Assembly (NCBI GenBank): GCA_903911205.1
Contig: CAIWCL010000206.1
Coordinates: 1-35,953 of the forward strand
DNA length: 35,953 nt
Direction: 5' to 3'
Origin: an uncultured bacterium
GTDB taxonomy: Bacteria; Planctomycetota; Phycisphaerae; Phycisphaerales; SM1A02
The number at the start of each line of letters is the position of its first letter. The first letter of the stretch is position 1. Below the pieces are notes generated by a model that saw only the letters and a list, made by a program, of their open reading frames with translations, ran no database searches and had not been told where the DNA came from. The position numbers were made by a program, and so were the translations under genes. Positions 1 to 8,658 of this stretch are shown piece after piece.

Positions 1-1
1 C

Positions 2-3000
2 CGCACGGCCGTCCAGGCGGTCGTGAATGGCGCGAACGCGGGCAACATCACGGCTGCCGACTTCTCGTCGGGTCGTATGGTCGCGGTCTACAACGCGATG
101 GTTGCGCTTGGCTCGGCCACCCTCAACGGTGAGTCGATCAATGCGCCTAGCGCAGCAGCGTCCATCGCGGCGTTCAACGCACTCGGCGCAAGCGGTAAGG
201 CTGTGATCCTCGGCGCAATCAACGCTGGTGGCTTCACGAGCTTCACCGAGCTCGCGACCGCTGCGGCTGGTGCGTATGACCGTGCGGTTGGTCGCGATCT
301 CATCGCGGCTGGCCTCACGAAGGAAAACTCGATTGCGCAAATCCAACAGGCCTTCACCTACGCGGAAGACGGCGAAGTGCTCGTCAACGCGCTCGGCATG
401 AGCGATACCCAACTCGACGCCATCGACGCGGGCATCGTCAAGGTCAATGTCATCTCGAACCTCACGCTCACCGTGGCTGAAGCTGCAGATCAGATCGGTC
501 GCCTCGCTGGTAAGGCAGGCGACGGAACTGTGACGGTCAATGCCGCTTCGATGATCACCGCGCAGCGCGCGGCGGTCGCCGGACGCATCGCGAAGGTAAC
601 GACGGGTGCGATCTCGAGCCTGGCGCTCGATTCGACCGACCTCGCAGCGACCATCACGGCACTGCTTGGGAAGTCGACGAACGCAGTCGCGGTTGGCTCC
701 TCGATGGACAGCACCAAGCTCTCAGCGCTCGCTGGTGGGGCTGCTGGCCTCGCGGCCGACGGCGTCTCGGGCACGCTCGCCATCGATGTTGCAGTCAGCA
801 ACCTCGACGCTCTCCTCGGCAAGACCTCAGTGGACGCGACGGTTAACGTCGATGCCACGGAGTTCAGCACGGCATCGAAGGGTGTCCTCTCGACCCGCAT
901 CTCGAAGGTCGACTCGATCGCGGACCTCGCGCTCGATTCGAACGAGGATGCGACTGAGATCGGCAACCTCCTCTCGAAGGCCACCGGCGCAACCGCGGTT
1001 GCGACCGACATGATCGACGTGCAACTCAGCGCTCTCGGCGCGACGGCTTCGGCCCTCGCCACCGATGGCGTCACGGGTACGCTCGCGATCACGAAGGACG
1101 TCGCGAACCTCGACGCTCTCCTCGGCAAGACGGCCGTGGCAGCGACGGCGAACGTGAACGCCCTCGGCATGTCGGACGCTTACCTCACGGTGGTGTCGAG
1201 CAAGATTGCGAAGGTCGACGAGATCACCAACCTCTCGCTCACCAACGTTCAGTCGGCAGATGAGATTGAGAACCTCCTCACCGAGGCCGTGGCTGCGGTC
1301 GCGAACGCGACGGGCATGGATTCGGCGAAGCTCTCGAAGCTCGGCGCTGGCGCTAGCGCGATCGCAGCGGACGGCATCGCCGGTACGCTCGCGATCGACA
1401 TCAACGTCTCGTCTCTCGACGCGCTCCTCGGCAAGACCAAGGTCGCTGCGACGGTCAACGTCGACGCGACGGGCTTCGACGCGGTCGCGAAGGGTGTCCT
1501 CTCCGGCAAGATCTCGAAGGTCGATGCGATCGCGAACCTCGCGCTTGCTTCGTCGGAAGATCCGACCGAAATCACCAACCTCCTCTCGGTGGCCACTGCC
1601 GCAGTCGTGAATGCGACGGGCATGGATTACACCCAGTTCAACGCCCTCGGCGCGTCGGCCGCAATCGTGAACGTCGCTGCTGATGGCATCTCGGGAACCT
1701 TCACGATCACCAAGGATGTCACCGTCATCGGTGCGATCCTCGGGAAGACGAAGATCGCGGCCACCGTCACGGTGAACGCGAACGGCATGTCGCAACCGCA
1801 ACTTGCCGAAGTCAGCGCCAACATCACGAAGGTCGACACCCTCAGCGACGTCAGCGTCACCAGTGCGCTGACGGTCGAAGAGCTCTCGACCCTCATGAGC
1901 AACCCATCGACGACGAACGTCTTCGCCGACGCGACGGGCATGGGTGCTGACAAGCTCAATGTGCTCGCGCAGTTCTCGTCGAAGCTCGCTGCGAATGGCG
2001 TCACGGGTTCCGTGATGATCACCAGCAGCGTGACCGACACGAACCTCGCAGCCTTCCTCGCGAAGGTTGACGCGGCGGCCTCGGTCGAGGTCAACGCGTC
2101 GGGTATGACGGCCACGGGTCTGAGCGCGGTCGCAGCGCAGTCGACGAAGGTCGACAGCGTCTACAACCTCACGCTCACGAAGGATCAGTCGTCGTCTGAG
2201 ATCACCACGCTCCTCGGCCTCTCGGTGGCTTCGGCCTCGGAAGGCAAGGCGATGGCTCTTGCGACGGCGACCGACATGGATGCTGCGAAGCTCAGCGCGC
2301 TCGGTGGTTCGTACACCAAGCTCGCCGCCGACGGTATCACCGGCGACGTCCTCCTGGTCACGGGTATCACGGATGCGAACATCACGAACCTCTTCTCGCG
2401 CATCGCGCTCGCGGCCAATGTCCGCGTGAACGGCTCGGGTATGGGTTCAACGACGCTCGCCATCCTCCTCACCAACGCCGCGAAGGTCGACTCGGCCTTC
2501 AACCTCGCGCTCACCAACGCCCAAACCGCTGCTGAACTCGCAACACTCCTCGGCAAGTCCGATGTGTCGAGCGCCTCGGCAGTGGCAACCGGTATGGATT
2601 CGAACGTGGGTGGCAAGCTGGCGACCCTCGCCGACAACTACACCAAGTTCGTCAGCGCGGGTATCAGCGGCTCGATCTCCATCAACTCGAACCTGACCCC
2701 GACGCAGATCACAAACCTGCTCTCGAAGGTCAGCTATGCGGTCGCCTTCACCGGCGGTACGACGGTGGCGATCGATGCGCAGGGTATGTCGGCTGGCCAG
2801 CTGGCTGCGATCGCCTCGGCGGTGTCGGCCTCGGGTGGCACGCCGGCCGACCAGGCTTCGATCTTCGACGTCAGCAACCTCACGCTGACGGCGGGTCAGA
2901 GCTCGACCCAGATTGCAACGCTCCTCAATGTGACTCTCCCGAACGAGGCCTCGATCGTGGCCACTGGCATGTCGCAGCAGATGCTCGCGGAAGTCGGCAG

Positions 3001-4531
3001 CTACGGTGCCGCGGTCGACGCGATCACGGGTACGTTCTCGATCACCGCGTCGCTCACGGCTGCTCAGATCCAAGCGATCATGGGTAACGCATCGACCGCG
3101 GCGAACGTGACCATCGACCCGAACGGCTTCAACGCCGCCCAGCAGGCCGCGCTCTACTCGAACGCGCTCCTCTTGGCGACCACGGCAGCAACCCCGGGCG
3201 AGGAATTGACTGGTGAGACGATCGTCAAGCAGGGCGATGAGTTCGTCGTGGTGGTGAACGCCTCCGGCCTCACGACTGCGGCGGTCGGTGTCCAGGCGCG
3301 TCTCAACTTTGATTCGTCGCGCGTCCAGTTCGTGGCGGTCGAAGGCACCACGGCGATGCCGACGGTGATCTACGGCACGCAGGGCTCGTCGGGTAGCCAG
3401 TCGTACGTCACCTTCGCCACGGGTATCGATGTCTTCGACGACTCGTCGACCGGCATCACCAGCGGCGATGTGGCGCGCATCCGGTTCGTGGCGACGGCAG
3501 CGTTCTGCAACGCGACCGACATCGTCAGCCTCGCAACCTCGGGCTTCGCGAACAAGTTCGTGGCAAGCAGCACCAACCCGGCGCCAATCCCGGCGGTCGG
3601 AACCAACCTGATCGACGTCAGCTCGCTGAACAACCTCGCGTTCGCCAGCAACTGGTCGTCGAACCAGGCTCTCCCAGCCGATGCAGGCACGACCGCGGGC
3701 GCCTATGTGGCCAACCCTGGCGTGACGGCTTCGAACAACTGCTACTCAAGCGTCCCGGTGACTTTCGCCGTGACCTATCCGGATCTGTCGACGGGCACCA
3801 CGTGGCCGGCGCGCTTCCCGGTGGGCATCTCGACGGTCGTGTGGACTTCGGAAGACCTTGGCGGCAACATCATCACGTTGACCCGCACGGTTGAAGTCTT
3901 CAACTATCAGCTCATGACCATGGCTCCGCGGTACTTCATCGCGGCTGGTGCCTACGCCGCTGGCAACCGCACCATCACGGTGCGCCTGTCGGAAGACGGC
4001 CTCGCATCGAGCGAGCAAGCACAGGTCTTCGCGTTCAACGCGAGCGGCCAAGCGACCTCGGTCGACGTCCAAGTGCCGGTCAAGGCTTCGTACTCGTGCG
4101 TCAGCGTGAAGGACGATGATCGCTCGCTCGCGCGTGCAGCATCGGCCATCTCGGTGGTCGGAACGAAGTACGACGTGGCGTTCGCCACCGGTGGTGACGG
4201 TGCGATGAAGCTCGGTGATTCGAACGCAGACAACCTCGTCGACATCCTCGACTTCGGTGTCTACATCGCCAACCGGTTCCCAGCGAACGGCACGCGTTCG
4301 GACTACAACAACAACGGCATCGTCAACAACGTGGACTTCGCGATCTTTGCGACGAACTTCCTCCAGACGGGCGACACCTGTGCTGGCGGCTTCCTCGCTG
4401 GTCAGATGCCACGCGATCGCGTGTCGGTGCGTGAACTCCGTCGTCGCGGCATGGGCGAACTCATCGCCGCTGACATCAACGGCGATGGCTGGGTCGATTT
4501 GACGGACATCCAGCTCGCGATGCAGAACTGA
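2..4531 (+). CDS. Giant secreted repeat protein with cohesin-like, HYR-like and dockerin modules (5' end outside window)
   Basis: The reading frame is open to the left edge, so the start and any signal peptide are missing; about 1,509 residues are present. From about nt 440 to 3180 it is built from imperfect tandem repeats. The landmark 'KVD-x-I-x-N-L-x-L' recurs at nt 440, 593, 905, 1211, 1517, 1829, 2147 and 2483, giving a unit of 102-112 residues made of two ~51-residue halves. Each half pairs a strand-like VNAxGM segment with a short helix-like segment. After the repeats come a cohesin-like beta-sandwich (nt ~3230-3570; 'VQARLNFDSSRVQFVAVEG'), an HYR-like module (nt ~3615-3910), a further beta region, dockerin calcium loops (nt ~4210-4380; DSNADNLVDILDF and DYNNNGIVNNVDF), and a tail with VSVRELRRRG and DINGDGWVDLTD. 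The last third parallels the gene at 8659-11007. Probably an extracellular structural or adhesive protein; that role is inferred. Confidence 0.85.
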   Translation, partial: RTAVQAVVNGANAGNITAADFSSGRMVAVYNAMVALGSATLNGESINAPSAAASIAAFNALGASGKAVILGAINAGGFTSFTELATAAAGAYDRAVGRDLIAAGLTKENSIAQIQQAFTYAEDGEVLVNALGMSDTQLDAIDAGIVKVNVISNLTLTVAEAADQIGRLAGKAGDGTVTVNAASMITAQRAAVAGRIAKVTTGAISSLALDSTDLAATITALLGKSTNAVAVGSSMDSTKLSALAGGAAGLAADGVSGTLAIDVAVSNLDALLGKTSVDATVNVDATEFSTASKGVLSTRISKVDSIADLALDSNEDATEIGNLLSKATGATAVATDMIDVQLSALGATASALATDGVTGTLAITKDVANLDALLGKTAVAATANVNALGMSDAYLTVVSSKIAKVDEITNLSLTNVQSADEIENLLTEAVAAVANATGMDSAKLSKLGAGASAIAADGIAGTLAIDINVSSLDALLGKTKVAATVNVDATGFDAVAKGVLSGKISKVDAIANLALASSEDPTEITNLLSVATAAVVNATGMDYTQFNALGASAAIVNVAADGISGTFTITKDVTVIGAILGKTKIAATVTVNANGMSQPQLAEVSANITKVDTLSDVSVTSALTVEELSTLMSNPSTTNVFADATGMGADKLNVLAQFSSKLAANGVTGSVMITSSVTDTNLAAFLAKVDAAASVEVNASGMTATGLSAVAAQSTKVDSVYNLTLTKDQSSSEITTLLGLSVASASEGKAMALATATDMDAAKLSALGGSYTKLAADGITGDVLLVTGITDANITNLFSRIALAANVRVNGSGMGSTTLAILLTNAAKVDSAFNLALTNAQTAAELATLLGKSDVSSASAVATGMDSNVGGKLATLADNYTKFVSAGISGSISINSNLTPTQITNLLSKVSYAVAFTGGTTVAIDAQGMSAGQLAAIASAVSASGGTPADQASIFDVSNLTLTAGQSSTQIATLLNVTLPNEASIVATGMSQQMLAEVGSYGAAVDAITGTFSITASLTAAQIQAIMGNASTAANVTIDPNGFNAAQQAALYSNALLLATTAATPGEELTGETIVKQGDEFVVVVNASGLTTAAVGVQARLNFDSSRVQFVAVEGTTAMPTVIYGTQGSSGSQSYVTFATGIDVFDDSSTGITSGDVARIRFVATAAFCNATDIVSLATSGFANKFVASSTNPAPIPAVGTNLIDVSSLNNLAFASNWSSNQALPADAGTTAGAYVANPGVTASNNCYSSVPVTFAVTYPDLSTGTTWPARFPVGISTVVWTSEDLGGNIITLTRTVEVFNYQLMTMAPRYFIAAGAYAAGNRTITVRLSEDGLASSEQAQVFAFNASGQATSVDVQVPVKASYSCVSVKDDDRSLARAASAISVVGTKYDVAFATGGDGAMKLGDSNADNLVDILDFGVYIANRFPANGTRSDYNNNGIVNNVDFAIFATNFLQTGDTCAGGFLAGQMPRDRVSVRELRRRGMGELIAADINGDGWVDLTDIQLAMQN
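440..3180 (+). repeat. In-frame ~306-336 bp coding repeats (two ~51-aa halves each)
   Basis: The landmark aaggtc codons fall at 440, 593, 905, 1211, 1517, 1829, 2147 and 2483. The spacings are 153, 312, 306, 306, 312, 318 and 336 bp, so the unit is about 102 codons with a half-unit of 51 codons. Spacing is tightest in the middle (306 bp) and drifts toward the C-terminal end, as expected for an array whose central copies are youngest. Consensus features are a [N/D]A-x-GM turn, a leucine-rich stretch, KVD-x-I-x-NL-x-L, and E-I-x-x-LL. I do not recognise a named repeat family. Confidence 0.8.
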
Positions 4532-4570
4532 TCTGCAACGCGCGTAGGACAAGTGAGATTCAAAACCAAT

Positions 4571-4604
4571 CGGGCCCGCGGCGCATGCCGCGGGCCCGTT
4601 TCTT
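4571..4604 (+). terminator. Rho-independent terminator of the giant repeat gene
   Basis: A perfect 12-bp GC-rich stem (4571-4582 with 4587-4598) closes a 4-nt loop and is followed by TTTCTTT. It sits 40 bp after the stop codon at 4529-4531. Confidence 0.85.
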
Positions 4605-4633
4605 TGGAGAGATCGCGCGAAGCATGAACCCCC

Positions 4634-4714
4634 GTGAGCGTAAACCCCGTGAGCGTAAACCCCGTGAGCGTAAACCCCGAGATCGGAACCCCCGAGATCG
4701 GAACCCCCGAGATC
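4634..4714. repeat. Six-copy 15-bp tandem repeat in two homogeneous blocks
   Basis: Copies start at 4634, 4649, 4664, 4679, 4694 and 4709, an exact 15-bp period. The first three are gtgagcgtaaacccc. The next three are gagatcggaaccccc, with the last cut short. Only the 3' half of the unit (aaNcccc) is shared between the blocks. The array lies between the terminator of the upstream gene and a TTGACA box at 4722. No gene is evident in 4532-4925, which otherwise holds the terminator, this array and a leader with a palindrome. Confidence 0.9.
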
Positions 4715-4721
4715 ATCCGCC

Positions 4722-4727
4722 TTGACA
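4722..4727 (+). promoter_or_regulatory. Possible -35 box (TTGACA) for the gene at 4926
   Basis: A perfect TTGACA lies 8 bp after the end of the 15-bp repeat array. No good -10 hexamer is seen at the expected distance (4745-4750 reads tgtgag), so the promoter call is weak. If it is real, the transcript would have a leader of roughly 170 nt. Confidence 0.25.
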
Positions 4728-4859
4728 GAGTCCGTCCACGCGGTTGTGAGATGTGTGTGATGCGTATCAACTCGTCCGGAAATTGTGTTGTTCAGCGCAG
4801 CAACGCGCGTTCGTTATCCGGAGCACGCAATCTTGAAGTTGGAGTCGCTCGGCCGAATT

Positions 4860-4875
4860 CCCTTGCATGCAAGGG
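4860..4875. promoter_or_regulatory. Perfect 16-bp palindrome in the leader of the 4926 gene
   Basis: CCCTTGCATGCAAGGG is a perfect inverted repeat with no loop. It lies 50 bp before the GTG start at 4926 and is followed by a second short inverted repeat (4880-4892, agagt/actct). It could be a dimeric regulator site; no regulator is identified. Confidence 0.35.
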
Positions 4876-4925
4876 TTTGAGAGTCACACTCTGCGCACGG
4901 TTGTGATGGCGAGAGGAGAGGATTT

Positions 4926-5735
4926 GTGGGACCCATGTCTCAATTGATTTCGTCATGTCCAGCCTCCGCACGCGATGCACTGCACGCGAGGTGGCCGCAC
5001 GCAGCACGCGTACTCTGCGCGAGCGTCGCTGCAGCCATTGCGGGTCTGGCGCATGCCGACTCGCAAATCAACCTCAAGCTTGTAGGGCCGTCTGCGCCCG
5101 TCGCGGTGAAGCAAACAATCGATGTGAAACTTCGCGCCATAGGCGAGCCAAACTCGAGCCTCATCGGCGAGGGCTTTGTCGCCATCGATTGCATTCTCCG
5201 CTGGAACCCGAAGGATCTTCGACTCGTCGGGCTCTCAAGCGCGGGCTCGGTTCCGCTCTTCGGCTCGTACTTTCCGTCGCCAGCCAACGACTACACCGGC
5301 ATCAACGAGTCTTCGCCGCCGCAGGATGGTGATGCGCTCTACTACGCGCTCGCGCCACTTGGGAACCCTGTGCAGGTGTCGACCAGCGGCGTACAAGTGA
5401 CGACCTTCCGGTTTCGCGTGCTACGTCCGTTCGCGTCGACCACGGTCGAACTCGTGCCGACGCTGACCCGCACCGCGACCGCCGACACCGTCGTCTATGA
5501 CGGCACGGTGCCGGGGCTTGATGTGACCGGAACTCTGACCAATGCGGTTGTCGTGCAGGTTGTTCCTTGCCCGGCAGATCTTGACGGGAACGGCTCAGTG
5601 GACGCCAGTGACCTTGCGCTTTTGCTTGGGCAGTGGGGGACGATGGGCTCAGCTGATATCGATGGCTCCGGCGTCGTTGATGCCGGTGACCTTGCGCAGG
5701 TGCTCTCATCCTGGGGTAGTTGTCAGGGAACCTGA
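4926..5735 (+). CDS. Secreted cohesin-like protein with C-terminal dockerin
   Basis: 269 residues. The GTG start is chosen because AGGAG (4914-4918) lies 7 nt upstream; the in-frame ATG at 4935 would be too far from it. An N-terminal hydrophobic segment ends in GLAHADS (residues ~30-46), which looks like a signal peptide. Residues ~47-205 form a beta-rich domain of cohesin type ('VDVKLRAIGE', 'ILRWNPKDLRLVGL'). Residues ~214-265 form a dockerin with two canonical calcium loops, DLDGNGSVDASDL and DIDGSGVVDAGDL, each followed by a 'LxxWG' helix end. Only 15 bp separate it from the next gene, which has the same architecture, so the two are probably co-transcribed. Exported location is inferred from the signal peptide. 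The binding partner is unknown. Confidence 0.85.
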   Translation: MGPMSQLISSCPASARDALHARWPHAARVLCASVAAAIAGLAHADSQINLKLVGPSAPVAVKQTIDVKLRAIGEPNSSLIGEGFVAIDCILRWNPKDLRLVGLSSAGSVPLFGSYFPSPANDYTGINESSPPQDGDALYYALAPLGNPVQVSTSGVQVTTFRFRVLRPFASTTVELVPTLTRTATADTVVYDGTVPGLDVTGTLTNAVVVQVVPCPADLDGNGSVDASDLALLLGQWGTMGSADIDGSGVVDAGDLAQVLSSWGSCQGT

Positions 5736-5750
5736 AGAAAGCACAAGACC

Positions 5751-6698
5751 ATGAAGTCCTACGGAACCAAGATTCGAAATCTCTCGACCTCGATTGCGCT
5801 CGCAGGTTTGTCCGCCTCATCGGCGCTCGCGCAAACGAGTGCACTCGAATTGAGTACGCCTCGTTGTGCCCTTGTTGGTGACCAGATCGTGGTCGATGTG
5901 CGCATCGCGCCCGACGCTCCGGCGTGTGTCGGTATGCAGGCGGCGTTGAAGTACAACGCGTCTGTGCTGACCTTCCTCGGCGAAGAGCCGGGCGATCTGC
6001 CCTTTGACTTGCCGATTTACTTCCGGCACACGACGCTCGGAGGCAAGATCGATATGGCTGTCGGTATCACGCCGACCAACGCTCCAAGCTTTGGCAACGT
6101 CGTCGTCAAGCGCTTGCGATTCCAAGTCGCGGCGCCAGCGGAGACCTGCGTGGTCGACGGCCTCGTCGAGTTTCGCCGCGACAAACTCGTGCGGAATCTC
6201 ATCACGAACGAAGAAGGGGACCCAATCGTTCCCGCGCTCGTGTCGCTCAACGAGATGAACCTCGGCCCCACGCCCACGATTTCGATTCCTGCGTCGGTCT
6301 CTCTGCCGCCGGTCATCGGAACCATGTCGCTCCAAACTTCGGTTGGAAACGTGCTCGCCTCGGGGTGCGGCGAAGGGCTTCAGATCAGTTTCGTCCGCAG
6401 CGACGGGAAACTGACCACGACGGAACCATTCGACCGGATCGATAGCCCCGTCACGATCACGTGGACGGTGACCGATGAATGCGGCCGCTCGATGAGCGGC
6501 AACCAAACCGTCTCGGTCCAAGTGGGATACGGCGACCTTGACCAGAATGGCATCATCAACGCCGAGGATCTGGTCATTGTGCTCTCGAACTACAACGATG
6601 CGACCGCTGTTGGTGATGTCAATTCGGACGGCATCGTGAATGCCGAAGACATGGCGGTCATCTTGAGCGCGTGGGGACTCCCGAGCGGGATTCCTTGA
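5751..6698 (+). CDS. Secreted cohesin-like/HYR-like protein with C-terminal dockerin
   Basis: 315 residues. The start is ATG 5751 with a weak AGAAAG site upstream. The signal peptide ends near 'SASSALAQTS' (residue ~28). Residues ~30-165 are a cohesin-like sandwich ('VGDQIVVDVRIAPDAP', 'AALKYNASVLTFLGEE'). Residues ~175-260 resemble an HYR module ('PVTITWTVTDECGRS'). Residues ~262-312 are a dockerin with loops DLDQNGIINAEDL and DVNSDGIVNAEDM. It follows the previous cohesin/dockerin gene by 15 bp. Carrying both a cohesin-like and a dockerin module could allow head-to-tail chaining, but this is inference: the cohesin match is by pattern, not by a search. Confidence 0.82.
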   Translation: MKSYGTKIRNLSTSIALAGLSASSALAQTSALELSTPRCALVGDQIVVDVRIAPDAPACVGMQAALKYNASVLTFLGEEPGDLPFDLPIYFRHTTLGGKIDMAVGITPTNAPSFGNVVVKRLRFQVAAPAETCVVDGLVEFRRDKLVRNLITNEEGDPIVPALVSLNEMNLGPTPTISIPASVSLPPVIGTMSLQTSVGNVLASGCGEGLQISFVRSDGKLTTTEPFDRIDSPVTITWTVTDECGRSMSGNQTVSVQVGYGDLDQNGIINAEDLVIVLSNYNDATAVGDVNSDGIVNAEDMAVILSAWGLPSGIP

Positions 6699-6797
6699 GG
6701 CACTCGCTGCGTTGAGGCGGTGCAACGGGTCTGGGAGAGGGCACATCTCGTTTCGCGGTGAATGCTCTCCCGTTGATCTGCCGATAGCGAGGCCTGT

Positions 6798-8447
6798 ATG
6801 CAAGGCCCTTTTTCTCTCCGTCCCCATCTCTCGATCACGCGAAACGTCGTCCTGGGCTCACTTCTGGGTGTCTGTCTCAATGTTGGGGCGCTCGCAGCGT
6901 CCTCTCAAGACGGTCCGAGGGTCCCGGGTCGCATCGAAATCGTCGCCGCCGGCAAAGGTGTTGGCGGGGGTGCCAGCGGCGAGATCGGGGTCTGTGACCT
7001 CCGTGGAACTCCCCTTGACGAGGTCCAAGCGCGCCCCCGCGACGGGGGCTTCGATGATGACCCGGCCAAGCGCGCGTTGCGCCAGTACTCAACCCACGCG
7101 ATCGGCACCGGTGATTTTCGCGTCGAGGCGACGGTCATCCTTGAAGCGCTCGACGGGAAGGGTGCCGGCATCGTTTTCGATGGCGGCGTGGTCGAGTTCG
7201 ATGAGCCGACCGCTGCAGCGGTGCTCACCGGTTCACTCTTCGGCGGCGGTCGGCTTGCGCTCGATGAAGCGCGTCCAACATCGTTTCGGCTCGGTGCTCC
7301 TCTCGATATCTCGATCGTTCGGCAAGGTCGCGAGGTTGTGGTTTCCATCAATGAAGAGCCCGTTGGCTCGATCGGCATGGAAGGCTTCGCATTTGGCCGC
7401 ATCGGCTTCGACCTCGGCGGCGGACGCATGAAAGTCGTCGCCTGCTCCGTCGAGGGAGCGACGGAAACCGTACCGATGCCCCGCGCGGCATTCACCGGAG
7501 CTGATGGCGACGTCGACGAGTATCGCGACCCAACCGCGGCGAGCGACGGGAACACACTGCTTCTCGCGGCAATAGGTGTGGGCGTGCATCCCGACGGCAG
7601 CGATCGGACCTTTATCGCCTTGCGGTCCGCGGCGAAAGACGGTGCGCTCGGCGAGGCTCGATCGATCGAACAAGCAAATCCTGCGTTGGCGCAGTTGAAG
7701 CCTGATCTCGTCGTGCTTGGTCACGATGGGCAAGCGTGGCGGTTGTTGGTGCAAGAGGTCGCGCCACGACGGCTGACCAATTCAATCCGGCAGTTCCGCT
7801 CGCAGGATGGTGTTCGATTCGAGGAACTCGCGCCCATCACCGTGGATGCGCCAATGCAGCTTGTTCCGGCACCGATGCGTCGCGAGAGCGGTGCGGACGG
7901 AAAGCCGGTGCTGCGTGTTGGAGTCACGCGGGTTGTGGAGAAGGATGTACGCGCAGCCGTTCTCGCCTCCACCAGTGAGGCTCCATGGCAACTCACCGCC
8001 CTTGGTGAGCTTGCGAGTTGCAATCCGATGCTCCTCGACGGTGGTCGCGCGATTGTCCGAGATCCAAAGTCGCTCAAGCGGACGGTGGTCGGTGGCGACG
8101 CGGCGATCGAGGCGGTGCGGTTTGAGGGTGCTCCGCAGGCTGGTGCGCTGGTGGTCGCAGACGGCAATCGATTGGTCTTGGCGCAGTCGGACCCTGTGCA
8201 TCCGAACATGTTGCGTCGCATGGTCTCGTGTGATGGTGGCGCAACGTGGCGACGCGATACTCCCGTATGGGGAAGTCCGGCCGCGACCGCGAATGCGGTC
8301 CGAGTCGGGGAGGATGTTGTGGTCGTGTTCGAAGGCGGCGATACCGCACGGCGTCAACATGTTCTTCTGGTACGCGTCCCGTTGACGAATGAAGTCGCAC
8401 GATGTGTGCCAGTTCCTGCGACTTCGCCTGAAAAAGCCCCCGGTTGA
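6798..8447 (+). CDS. Secreted sialidase-like (Asp-box) protein with N-terminal lectin-like domain
   Basis: 549 residues with a signal-like N-terminus (hydrophobic 'VVLGSLLGVCLNVGALA'). Residues ~100-215 look like a LamG/concanavalin-type sandwich ('TGDFRVEATVILEAL', 'LDISIVRQGREVVVSINEE'). The rest resembles a sialidase/BNR propeller. One clear Asp-box, SCDGGATW, sits at residues 477-484; other blades are not obvious, so the catalytic status is unclear. The start has no Shine-Dalgarno site. A TAGCGA hexamer lies 7 nt before the ATG, at the same distance as the -10-like boxes of other genes here, but its last base is a poor match. It follows the cohesin/dockerin pair by 99 bp and could act on glycans or be a non-enzymatic propeller. 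Confidence 0.6.
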   Translation: MQGPFSLRPHLSITRNVVLGSLLGVCLNVGALAASSQDGPRVPGRIEIVAAGKGVGGGASGEIGVCDLRGTPLDEVQARPRDGGFDDDPAKRALRQYSTHAIGTGDFRVEATVILEALDGKGAGIVFDGGVVEFDEPTAAAVLTGSLFGGGRLALDEARPTSFRLGAPLDISIVRQGREVVVSINEEPVGSIGMEGFAFGRIGFDLGGGRMKVVACSVEGATETVPMPRAAFTGADGDVDEYRDPTAASDGNTLLLAAIGVGVHPDGSDRTFIALRSAAKDGALGEARSIEQANPALAQLKPDLVVLGHDGQAWRLLVQEVAPRRLTNSIRQFRSQDGVRFEELAPITVDAPMQLVPAPMRRESGADGKPVLRVGVTRVVEKDVRAAVLASTSEAPWQLTALGELASCNPMLLDGGRAIVRDPKSLKRTVVGGDAAIEAVRFEGAPQAGALVVADGNRLVLAQSDPVHPNMLRRMVSCDGGATWRRDTPVWGSPAATANAVRVGEDVVVVFEGGDTARRQHVLLVRVPLTNEVARCVPVPATSPEKAPG

Positions 8448-8560
8448 ATGGGAGAACGGTGCTGCCGAGTGCGCAGCGTCCGATAGAGCGCGCGTTACGG
8501 GCGATTTCGGGGTGCCTCGCCGCGCAAATAGAGCATCTTTTCCAATCGGGATCTCGCGAG

Positions 8561-8588
8561 TTGCTCACAAGTCGCCCGGGGTTATGGT
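8561..8588 (+). promoter_or_regulatory. Candidate promoter for the 8659 gene
   Basis: TTGCTC (8561-8566), a 16-bp spacer and TATGGT (8583-8588) predict a start near 8595 and a leader of about 65 nt that includes the GGAG site at 8647-8650. Confidence 0.4.
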
Positions 8589-8658
8589 CGAGGAGTCTTT
8601 CCGTCGTGCGCGTTTTGCGCGGAAGGTGCGGATCGTCACCGCCATTGGAGTTCCTGAA

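Noticed and set aside
827-1801. Long open frame on the minus strand inside the giant repeat gene
   Set aside because: It is antisense to a clearly coding repeat region. Its sequence is Arg/Asp/Val-rich in the way expected from reading GC-rich codons backwards, and it has no ribosome site.
4634-4714. CRISPR array or encoded repeat peptide
   Set aside because: The units are contiguous with no unique spacers, and short frames through the array have no ribosome site or other support. The same holds for the other tandem arrays in the window.
8389-8658. Upstream start for the large cohesin-like/dockerin gene
   Set aside because: It would overlap the previous gene and bury the signal peptide internally. 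ATG 8659 has GGAG at 8 nt.
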